A stretch of 64,000 bases of DNA from Loripinus fragilis (taxonomy: Eukaryota; Mollusca; Bivalvia; Lucinida; Lucinidae). The DNA lies in assembly GCA_964019695.1 (NCBI GenBank), contig OZ026522.1:77531601-77595600 (forward strand), in the 5' to 3' direction. The stretch's first letter is position 1; every line of letters starts with the position of its first letter. Both the position numbers and the translations under genes were made by a program. Shown in pieces: positions 32,804-41,576 of the stretch. Below the pieces are notes generated by a model. That model did not search any database. It saw only the letters and a program-made list of their open reading frames with translations, and was not told the DNA's origin.

Positions 32804-35262
32804 GTTCAGTCCAGAGTGATAATGGCCTCGATAGCACCAAGCCAGACCATAACCAACCCATTCGAAGAGGTTTCCCGTCTTCAGATAGCGTTTTTGTATC
32901 CGGGTCAGTAAATGGGGTCAAGGTCAACTTTGTTATTGACACAGGTGCTGAGCGTACAGTCGTATCAAAAAAGGTGTACGACAAAATAGACAGTAGAAGC
33001 AGACCCAGTTTAGCCAAAAAAGGAAAGTTAATGCATGCTGGTGGACAGGCTATTGTGGATTATGGGAAGTGCAAGGTTGACATTGTATTGGATACTACTT
33101 GCATTCAGAGTGAAGTGGTAATAGCAGAAATCCATGATGAAGTACTTCTAGGGATGGATATTTTGAAGGGAAACAACAAAAAGCCAGCAGATATCATTTT
33201 GAGCCAAAATAAGATCATCTTAAATGGAAATGAAATCCGCTGCCAAAATTGTCTACCGATAAACAGTAGAAAAGTCAGGGCAGCAGATAACTATGTTTTA
33301 CAGGGGCATACGGAGCAAATCATTGATGCATTCATTGACAGGTGTGAGTCTGATGATAATTTGAATGACTCGAGCTTCCTTATAGAACCGTCTGAGAGCT
33401 TTAAGCAGAATTTTGCGCTAGTGATGGCATCCAGCCTTGCAGATATCAACTTTGCCCCAACAGTAAAGGTCAGAATAATGAACCCTTTCCCAACTGAGGC
33501 TTCAATCAGGGCTAATACAGTAATAGGATCTGCAGAGCAACTACTATGCGAGCCAGTGCCCATCCTTAAACATGAAGAGCAGACGGCAATAGATGACCAA
33601 AGCTCTGTCAGACGTCTTCAATTCATGCAAACAGACAAGAGCAGTATTTGTGGCATTAATGTGATGCACAATCACAAACAGCCAGCAAAGGAAGCTGAGA
33701 AAACTATTTCTCCTCAGAAGATCCCTGAATACCTACAATCTGTATGCGATGAAGCTTCAAAAGGTAGAAAACGCACTGAAAAACAGCAGATTGCATCTTT
33801 GCTCAGTGAGTACCAGGATATTTTTTCTCGGGATGAGAATGATCTGGGATTGACAAGTCTTGCCGAGCATACCATTGATACAGGTGACTCAAGACCTATC
33901 AAACAGCCGTTCAGACGAGTCCCTCTTGCTTTTGCGGATGAAGAAAAGAAAGCAATTGACAAACTTGTGAAGCAGGGAGTGATTCGACCTTCTTCCTCAC
34001 CATGGGCCTCGCCGCTGTGTTTAGTGAGAAAAAAGGATGGCAGCGTTAGACCCTGTGTGGACTACAGGCAACTCAACAAGGTCACAAAACCTGATGCATT
34101 TCCTGTCCCAAAAGTCGACGAGTGTATAGATGCAGTGTCAGGTGCCAAGATTTTCAGCACTATCGACTTGACGTCCGGCTACTTTCAGGTCCCTGTAAAA
34201 AGGGAAGATATCCCTAAAACAGCCTTTACGTCCAAACATGGCCTATATGAATTTACGTCCACACCTTTCGGTATGATTAACAGTGGGGCGACTTTTCAGA
34301 GAGTTATGGAACTTGCCTTAAAGGGTCTTCAATGGCACATTTGCATAATTTATATTGATGATTGTATCATTTTCTCAACAACTTTCGAAGAGCATATTGA
34401 GAGGCTGAAATTGGTATTTCAAAGATTTCGTGAAGCGAACCTTAAACTGAAGCCGAAAAAGTGCGAGCTATTGAAAAAGGAGGTTACCTTTTTGGGTTTT
34501 CGCGTTTCAGGTGAAGGAGGAGTGAGGCCAGACCCAAACAACGTTTCCAAAGTCTTACAGTGGCCCGTGCCTGCCAACGTAACTGAAGTCAAGCAGTTTT
34601 TAGGCCTTTGCTCATATTATAGGAAACACGTGAAAAATTTCAGCATGATTGCCAAACCATTATTTGACCTGACCAAAAAGGACAGCAAACTTGTTTGGAC
34701 AGATGATAGTCAAATTTCCTTCAACCAGCTCAAGGCTGCACTCACAAGTAATGAAATCATGGCTCTACCAAGTGACAAAGGAGGTCAATTCATCTTAGAC
34801 GTTGACGCTTGCAACTATGGAATAGGAGCAGTTCTCAGTCAAGTACAAGATGGCAAGGAGAAGGTTGTGTCCTATGCTAGTAGAACCCTTAACAGAGCTG
34901 AAACAAATTACTGTGTTACAGACAAGGAGCTTCTCGCTATCCGGTACTTTGTTGAATACTTCAGACACTATCTTCTAGGAAGACATTTCACCGTACGTTC
35001 TGACCATTCAGCCCTGAAATGGCTTTTTAGCTTGAAGTCGCCAACCGGCCGAATTGCCCGGTGGATAGAGATACTTTCTGGCTATGATTTTGATGTGGAA
35101 TACAGAAAGGGTACACTTCATGGGAATGCAGATGCCATGAGCAGATGTAGAAACCCGAAAGATTGCTCATGTTCGGACATTGATACAGAAGAATCCTTAA
35201 AATGCGGACCTTGCAATAAATGTTTGAAAAGAGCAAAGCAAGAGAGAAGCAGTGAAGAATGA
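32773..35262 (+). CDS. Pol: protease, reverse transcriptase, RNase H
   Basis: The frame is -1 relative to gag and has no plausible ATG before the protease, so it is expressed by frameshifting. A retropepsin motif, VIDTGAERTVVS, lies at about 32932-32970. The reverse transcriptase follows with VRPCVDYRQLNKVT, the catalytic YIDD at 34351-34362 and 'FGMINSGATFQRVM'. RNase H follows with 'LDVDACNYGIGAVLS', 'YCVTDKELLAI', 'RSDHSALKWL' and 'HGNADAMSR'. After it comes a cysteine cluster (C-x5-C-x-C, then C-x2-C-x2-C) and a TGA stop at 35260. Unusually, integrase is not in this frame. No disabling change is visible. Confidence 0.9.
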   Translation, partial: KRQRTGLPGLGSVQSDNGLDSTKPDHNQPIRRGFPSSDSVFVSGSVNGVKVNFVIDTGAERTVVSKKVYDKIDSRSRPSLAKKGKLMHAGGQAIVDYGKCKVDIVLDTTCIQSEVVIAEIHDEVLLGMDILKGNNKKPADIILSQNKIILNGNEIRCQNCLPINSRKVRAADNYVLQGHTEQIIDAFIDRCESDDNLNDSSFLIEPSESFKQNFALVMASSLADINFAPTVKVRIMNPFPTEASIRANTVIGSAEQLLCEPVPILKHEEQTAIDDQSSVRRLQFMQTDKSSICGINVMHNHKQPAKEAEKTISPQKIPEYLQSVCDEASKGRKRTEKQQIASLLSEYQDIFSRDENDLGLTSLAEHTIDTGDSRPIKQPFRRVPLAFADEEKKAIDKLVKQGVIRPSSSPWASPLCLVRKKDGSVRPCVDYRQLNKVTKPDAFPVPKVDECIDAVSGAKIFSTIDLTSGYFQVPVKREDIPKTAFTSKHGLYEFTSTPFGMINSGATFQRVMELALKGLQWHICIIYIDDCIIFSTTFEEHIERLKLVFQRFREANLKLKPKKCELLKKEVTFLGFRVSGEGGVRPDPNNVSKVLQWPVPANVTEVKQFLGLCSYYRKHVKNFSMIAKPLFDLTKKDSKLVWTDDSQISFNQLKAALTSNEIMALPSDKGGQFILDVDACNYGIGAVLSQVQDGKEKVVSYASRTLNRAETNYCVTDKELLAIRYFVEYFRHYLLGRHFTVRSDHSALKWLFSLKSPTGRIARWIEILSGYDFDVEYRKGTLHGNADAMSRCRNPKDCSCSDIDTEESLKCGPCNKCLKRAKQERSSEE
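32783..32812 (+). promoter_or_regulatory. Frameshift-stimulating RNA stem
   Basis: GGACT (32783-32787) pairs with AGTCC (32808-32812), and GGCCT (32788-32792) pairs with AGGCC (32796-32800) around a CCC loop. The unpaired TAGGTTC contains the gag stop. The two stacked stems begin 6 bases after the heptamer. A pseudoknot with later sequence cannot be judged by eye. Confidence 0.7.
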
Positions 35263-37261
35263 AATACCAGGATTTGCTTGTTTAGCTATCAAGCATGCAT
35301 GTTTATTCTTACTGGTGTTAGCCACTATTCTACAGGGAGCTAACAGTAAAGTTTTACAGACGGATGTAACTACGTCTCTGATTATCAATGATAGTCAGGT
35401 TACCAGCCATGGCAGTTGGCTGGGGTTAGCTGTAGGTTTCAGCATGATGGTATTGCTGAGTATTGCTACAGGTTGGATTTATAGTTATCAACCAGAGGGC
35501 TATGTCTGGTTGGGGATACAGAGGTTATTCGGCAGGGTAAAGGAGAGAATAATGGATTTTGCCCTGGGTACAACAGATTTGAAGTGGTTGGTTCTGACAA
35601 GGTCAGGTTGTGTTTATAGTTATCAACCAGAAGGTTATGTCTGGTTGGGAATACAGAGGTTATTCGGCAGGGTAAAGGAGAATGTAATGGATTTTGCCCT
35701 GGATGCGACAGGTTTAAAGTGGTCGCTTCTGACAAGGTCAGGTTATATCAACTGTTATCAACCAGCGGATCATGTCTGGTTGGGAATGCAGAGGTTTTTC
35801 TGCAGGGAAAAAGTTAAGGGTTTAGCCCTCGACACAATAGGTTGGTGTCGGTCAGTGCTGACAAGGTCAGGTGCAGATGTTGTAGAAAATTGGTTGCCGT
35901 GGTCAAGCGGGTATACTATGAAGGAGCTGCAAGATATGCAGAAAGATGATGTGCATATTGGACCAATAATCCAATGGTTTAGCTCAGGAGTTAGGCCTGA
36001 GGGAAGCATTGCTGCTTCAGCGAGTCCGGAGACTCGTCATTATTTGCTGTGCTGGAATGCACTGGTTTTAAAGAATGGCATTTTGATGCGTAAATTTGAG
36101 AAGAAAGATGGATCTGGTACTCATTTACAGCTACTTACACCAAGTGTCTTGAAAAATGATGTGTTATATCAAATGCACAATGGTGTTTTGTCCGGTCACT
36201 TGGGTCGTAAGAAGACGAGAGAGAAAGTGTTACAGCGGTACTATTGGTACAAAGCAAGAGAAGATGTTAATCTATGGATAGCAAACTGTGACAACTGTGG
36301 AGCCAACAAACCCCCTCCTTTCAAACCGAGAGCACCTTTGGGTAGTATGCCGGTAGGAGCACCGTTGGACAGACTGTCAACTGACTTGATAGGAGCTTTG
36401 CCAAGGACACCAAGAGGTAACAGATATATTCTAGTGGTCACGGATCAATTCACAAAATGGGTAGAAATTTTTGCGATACCTGACCAGTCTGCAGAGACTA
36501 CAGCTAGGACAATCCTCAATGAAGTTATAGCTCGGTATGGATCACCAACTTCAATTCACAGTGACCAAGGTGCCAACTATGAAAGTAGGATATTCCGTGA
36601 GCTCTGCAGTTTACTAGAGATCAAGAAGAGCAGGACATCAGTGAGAAATCCCAAGGGGAATGGTCAAACAGAAAGGTTCAACAAGACTCTTATCCATATG
36701 GTGCGCGCATACCTATCTGATCAGCAGAGTGAATGGGATTTAAACTTAGGATGCCTTGCCGCGGCGTACAGAGCAACCCCAAATGAGAGTACGAAGATGA
36801 CCCCCAATCTCCTTATGTTGGGCCGTGAAAATAGGATACCTGCTGAAGTAGCATTTGGTAGTTCTACAGCCTCTAATGACACGGTCTCATCATACAGTGA
36901 ATATGTGCAGAAATTGAAGAACAACTTACAGAAGGCACATACTATTTGCAGGGACAACTTGAAGGAAAGTGCCAAAAGACACACAGATATATATGACAAC
37001 AAGCAGATGTTGCATACATACAAGAAAGGTGACTTAGTATGGTTTTTACGGGCTAGTAAGAAAGATGCTATCTGTTCCAAACTACTGAAACCATACATAG
37101 GGCCCTATCCAGTCAAAGAAAAACTGAGCAACCAGAACTACGTGCTAGCATTCTCGAAGGAAGGCAAAAGTCAAGTTGTTCACCACGACAAGCTGAAACC
37201 GTATCAAGGCAGCAATCCGCCTAAATGGGTCCTCAAGATGAAGGAATCCCTATCACAGTAA
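35252..37261 (+). CDS. Integrase with N-terminal hydrophobic segments and a 3x45-residue repeat
   Basis: This frame is +1 relative to pol (the gag frame) and is open from 35228, overlapping the end of pol by 35 bases. The first codon listed is GTG, so entry is by another shift, reinitiation or a single-base lesion. Residues about 13-30 (ACLFLLVLATILQGANSK) look like a signal peptide or membrane anchor, and 56-79 (WLGLAVGFSMMVLLSIATGW) like a second membrane segment. Three units starting YSYQPEGYVWLGIQRLFGRV follow. Then comes a normal integrase: HHCC zinc finger (MHNGVLSGHLGRKK ... CDNCG), a DDE core with Asp in STDLIGAL, Asp in HSDQGANYES and Glu in NGQTERFNKT, and a C-terminal chromatin-facing part. 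The hydrophobic and repeat module is not usual for Ty3 integrases. Confidence 0.8.
   Translation: MKNEIPGFACLAIKHACLFLLVLATILQGANSKVLQTDVTTSLIINDSQVTSHGSWLGLAVGFSMMVLLSIATGWIYSYQPEGYVWLGIQRLFGRVKERIMDFALGTTDLKWLVLTRSGCVYSYQPEGYVWLGIQRLFGRVKENVMDFALDATGLKWSLLTRSGYINCYQPADHVWLGMQRFFCREKVKGLALDTIGWCRSVLTRSGADVVENWLPWSSGYTMKELQDMQKDDVHIGPIIQWFSSGVRPEGSIAASASPETRHYLLCWNALVLKNGILMRKFEKKDGSGTHLQLLTPSVLKNDVLYQMHNGVLSGHLGRKKTREKVLQRYYWYKAREDVNLWIANCDNCGANKPPPFKPRAPLGSMPVGAPLDRLSTDLIGALPRTPRGNRYILVVTDQFTKWVEIFAIPDQSAETTARTILNEVIARYGSPTSIHSDQGANYESRIFRELCSLLEIKKSRTSVRNPKGNGQTERFNKTLIHMVRAYLSDQQSEWDLNLGCLAAAYRATPNESTKMTPNLLMLGRENRIPAEVAFGSSTASNDTVSSYSEYVQKLKNNLQKAHTICRDNLKESAKRHTDIYDNKQMLHTYKKGDLVWFLRASKKDAICSKLLKPYIGPYPVKEKLSNQNYVLAFSKEGKSQVVHHDKLKPYQGSNPPKWVLKMKESLSQ
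35480..35881 (+). repeat. Three tandem 135-bp coding repeats in the integrase ORF
   Basis: Units begin at 35480, 35615 and 35750. The first two are nearly identical in DNA; the third is diverged (CYQPADHVWLGMQRFF). The pattern is Y-Q-P-x3-V-W-L-G-x-Q-R-x-F ... L-T-R-S-G. Being in frame and 135 bp long, the unit could expand or contract without breaking the ORF. Confidence 0.85.
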
Positions 37262-38654
37262 GGGATTTACTGTGAGGAAACAGTTTTAACAGGTTAAAAT
37301 CCTGTCATTTTTTTTATTTTATTTTATCCATTGAATGCATCATTTTTATAGCAAAGATTTTAGATGTCAAACCATAGGTATAATTCCAGTCCTGAAGATA
37401 TGATTGTAGAGAATTGCACATGATGGTGGAGCATGAGTAGATAAAAGATCCTTTGCATTTGACTATGTTGATTATTAAAGAAGACTAATAAGCCAGATGA
37501 TGGGAACCCACTAAAAGGATAACCGTGCTATTTAAGATACCGGCTGTGATTGTTAAGACCAGACGAGCAATGCACGTTAAAATTGTCAGCGAATTGTCGA
37601 TGAAGATAGAGATGAGATACTCCCAGATGATGGTTCCAGATGATGAAGATTGGTAGTGATTGCAGGGCACGATTGGAACATAAGTTGAATGTCAGAGACG
37701 GGCTAAAATGGGACGATACTATGTCAAGGTCACAGATCTCACTACTGACAGTAGCTATAGGTTATGATATATGATGGTGAGATATCTTGAGAATATGTTA
37801 TTATTGCTTAGCTATGGTTATGAAGATTGGCTATTCATTAAGATCGATGAGAAGCTACTAAGAGAGTGGAAGATTAGCACAAGATTACCCCCTCGATGAG
37901 TCGATGAGTGATAGCAAGAAGAGAGAAAGAGAAGATATATGTACTAAAGAAGAAGAGAGAAGAAACATCTAGAAGAGACAGATGTCCCCTGAAAAACAGA
38001 GAAAATAATACTTATCAGAGGAGAGACAAATTTGCAAGATGGAGATAAATACAGTGTGATATAAAGAAAAAAGTGCGCGAAATAAAATCTAATCTTCTCA
38101 TTAGGGTAGTCCCTAGTGTGCACAGATAGGTAACCGTTTTGTTCATATATATTGCCCCGCTTGTGACATACTAACTTTCTTTGATTTAAGACAGTTGGTA
38201 AATTACAACATTCTGAAATTATCAAATCACATTAACCATCATATTATATATTAATCATTGTTGAACTGTGTCGAACAATGAAATGCCGGTTTTGGACCGT
38301 GATCTAATTCTATTGGATGCACAATGCCTGTCTATACTATGACATGTTTTTTTCATTGATGCCTGTAGCTTCAATGGAAAAAATAATACCATGTAGACAT
38401 AAAGGGTATTTTGCATTCAGAGTGTTGGGTCAGGTTGCGAATGTTGCATTTGGGCGTTGGATACATTTCAATTCAACTTTATGTCTGTTTCTGATTGCCT
38501 GTTTACCCATACAACCAGTGACAGGTATAAAATTGACATTACATTTTCATGATCTCAAAATTTATTTTTTAGGCCAACCTCATTTTTTATAATATGTGGA
38601 TATCCTTGGCTTAGTTAAGACGGTTCCCCCTCTGTGTACATTGGTGACAAGTGA

Positions 38655-38760
38655 AAATTGAATAAAAAAGTGAAAAATGAATATAAAAAGTGAATAATGA
38701 ATACAAAAGTGAATATTAAATATAAAAGTGAATAAAATACATATTATAGTGAATATCATC
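38655..38760 (+). repeat. Imperfect tandem 'aaagtgaatawaa' repeats
   Basis: About seven units of 14-20 bp with the motif AAAGTGAATA occur in the 3' noncoding part of the LTR element. Confidence 0.65.
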
Positions 38761-40027
38761 ATCAAAGGAATCTTAATCAAATATACGATACGGAAAGGAT
38801 CTATTAAATTATCATCAACTGATCGATACGTCTACATATATTCGAAGGAACTGTGAAAACCTGATGGTACGTTTCAAGGAAATCGGAAGTTAGTCACCCC
38901 TCGGGGCTGACAGTTACACTATAGAACAGTTTTTAGTGCATTGCAAAAGCAACAAGGTTTCTACCTGCAGAATTAATGATCTGATGGCAAGGACAGACAA
39001 ACTGAATACAGTTTGTCTGCCATTGCTCAGTCATTACTTAGGGTACATTACAATGAGAAACTTTTACTGTGGAAACACTTAACCGCGGTCAGATTCAGTG
39101 TTGCAGCAGTGCGCTTTAGTGCAAATATAGCACAGTTTCATACAGATTAGTTCAATATTAAGTGTATTGGAGGGATATTCTGTCTGTTATGGAATAAAAC
39201 TTCACTCACATGGGGACCCCATATTGCCAGGTGTGGAAGTTTTGTTTCAAAACAAACAGATATTAAGTTTTCAATGTTTGATAACCATTCATAATCTAAA
39301 TTGATTTTCTTAAAGAATATTCCTCCAATAAGCAAAGGTTCATGAAATTTAAAGTCAATTTCCATTTTTAAGTGCTGTTTTCCAAAGAATTGGAGGTCAT
39401 ATAATTGATATGACGGTAATTTAGATTCAATAGTTGGGCTTATCTGTACATAAAATCATTGTCTCTTCAAACAAGACTTGTTTGGATGGGATGCTGATTT
39501 TGTAATTTATAAGTTTGTGGATAAAGTACAGTGTTGACCCTAAATGGAAAACAGAACTTCATGTAAGAGCAAAAATTGTTATTTAAAAACAAAGAAATAT
39601 TAAAATCTGCTCTCAGCATGGCATCAAATGGGTATAAGAATCAGTCAGGTTCTAATTTTGACTGGAAATGAATTGTATGTGCATTTTCGGTAGATAAACC
39701 GAGTCCGTTTTGTGATATATATTTTTTTAGTAAGTGATGCAGATGCTGAAAGCGATTTACTTGACATTGATGCATGGTGAATTATTATATTGCATCGGGA
39801 CTGGGTAGCATCATGTTAATTGAAATAACTGTAAATTGCAGCTGAAGTAAAATATGTCTGCTGGATAACTTTCCCAACACCTTTTGTGCAAGGCTCCAAC
39901 TTATGTGGGAGTGACAGGTTATTGTCACTGCATTTCTATGCAAGCATAACCTTTACAGAGATATTACTGTACGGATGCCAGAGTTGACCGAGATTTTATT
40001 TTTGTGTTAGTCGGAGCTTTAACACTT

Positions 40028-40041
40028 AAGGTGGGGGTAAA
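40028..40041 (+). other. Polypurine tract
   Basis: AAGGTGGGGGTAAA lies directly before the TG of the 3' LTR, where plus-strand DNA priming is expected. It is interrupted by two T residues. Confidence 0.65.
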
Positions 40042-40145
40042 TGTGGTGTACAGGGGGTGTGCTGGCTGCAGCTACTTTACTTGAAGTCTTCTGACAGAGA
40101 AGTACATTGCTGAGGAAATCTGAGCATATGCTGTTTGTGAGCATC

Positions 40146-41576
40146 TACATCTACATCTACATCTACATGGTACGTCGGCACAGTCACTCTTGACTTTTAT
40201 GCGACGGTGGTGGTGCTAGTCTAGAAACAAAAAGAAATAGAGGAGTAGAAAAGTTAGAAGCAACATGGGATAGATAAAAGACAGAAGAATAGATAAAGTT
40301 TGGCACAGCCACATTTCGTCCCTTCAACTCAGACCAATCCGGCTACGGTGACCGCTAAGGGGTAAGGAAGCCCCACCGGCATAGCTCTAAGAATCCCTAG
40401 GTACTACTTATGGCTGGCGCCGACTGCAGATTCAGAACTTAAGGGTGGACAGCCCCTGCTTGAAGGATACCAAGTCAGGGGCCTCAGCAATAGCTGGTGA
40501 CAGAGAATTCCATGTAATTATAGTGCGAGGGAAAAAGCTGTTCTTGTAGTAAGATGTGGTGGTTGAAATCTGTCGGAACTTGTGGGAGTGAGCTGATCTT
40601 GTTCGGCTTGATGCACGTGTTAGGTATTGTTCCAAAGGCACATCCACTAGACTGTTGACAATCCTAAACATCATGGTAAGCTGGGCCTTTGTCCTTCTGG
40701 ATTCCAGTGTTTCCCAATTTAAGTGGTCCAACATCTCTGAAACACTGCTCGTGTTATGGTACCGGTTTGTAGCGTACCGTGCAGCTCTCCGCTGAACCAT
40801 CTCTAGCTTATGTATTTGGTCTTTGTGATATGGATTCCAGATAGTGGAGCAGTACTCTAAGTTGGGTCGAACAAGGGAGATATATGCAGCACTCTTGACG
40901 TCTTCACTGTTTATTCGAAGGTTTCTTCGTAAGAAGCCAAGGGTACTATTTCCTTTCTTCACGGTCTTGTCTATATGCAGTTTCCAAGACATATCTTGTG
41001 AAATCTCAACTCCTAGGTACTTTGTAGACTCATCACATGTCAGAGTATGGCCTTTGAGTGAGTAGTTGAATATGACAGGAGCTCTCTTTCTATGCACTCT
41101 GAGGATACTGCATTTCTCCGGGTGAAAGGACATTCCCCACTTTTTCTCCCAATCCCACAGCTTCTGTAGGTCATCTTGAAGAATCTGGCAGTCATTGTCT
41201 GATCGTATCTCTCGGTAAACCACGCAATCATCCGCAAATAACCTGGAGCTAGATCTTATACTGGCAGGGAGGTCATTAATGAAGACTAGGAAGAGTATTG
41301 GGCCCAAAACACTTCCCTGAGGGACTCCACTCTTGACATGTATAGGCTCCGATGCAACTCCCTCCACTGCGACTTTCTGAGTTCGATCTGTAAGGAACGC
41401 TCTTATCCAATCCAGAGTTTTTCCACGGATTCCATGATGGTCCAGCTTCCTTAGTAGTCTCTCATGTGGTACACGATCAAACGCTTTGCTGAAGTCAAGG
41501 ATCGCTAGGTCATGTTGTTTGCCCTTGTTGAGTGATTTGACAAGCTCGTCTACCAGGGTAATTAGCTGGGTCTCAC
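40146..41576 (-). mobile_element. 5'-truncated non-LTR retrotransposon (LINE)
   Basis: The element lies on the minus strand: its 3' end at 40146 is a (GATGTA)n tail, and the 5' end at 41576 is truncated within the reverse transcriptase. A 6-bp target repeat, AGCATC, is at 40140-40145 and 41577-41582. Truncation, microsatellite tail and target repeat are typical of LINE integration. Confidence 0.9.
40432..41576 (-). CDS. LINE reverse transcriptase (5'-truncated)
   Basis: The frame is open from the truncation point to the stop at 40432, about 380 residues. It has the RT blocks 'DLAILDFSKAFDRVPH', 'SGVPQGSVLGPILFLVFIND' and the catalytic 'FADD'. After the palm come 'STKYLGVEI', 'LGFLRRNL' and 'RPNLEYCSTIWNP', then 'EMVQRRAARY'. 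This block order is that of Jockey/CR1-type non-LTR elements; the clade is not certain. The endonuclease and first RT motifs are lost. The absence of stops agrees with a very recent insertion, after that of the LTR element. Confidence 0.9.

Larger units (their letters stand above)
37262..40041 (+). other. 2.8-kb noncoding 3' region of the LTR element
   Basis: No envelope or other recognised gene is present between the integrase stop and the polypurine tract. A 91-residue frame at 38317-38592 has one hydrophobic stretch (LCLFLIACLPIQPVTG), but nothing marks it as an envelope. The region has purine-rich sequence ('gaagagagaaagagaagatat') and an imperfect 'agtgaatawaaaag' repeat at 38655-38760. 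Confidence 0.6.

Noticed and set aside
38317..38592. Envelope-like ORF after integrase
   Set aside because: It has one hydrophobic stretch only, with no cleavage site, no second anchor, no cysteine pattern and no length close to an envelope protein.
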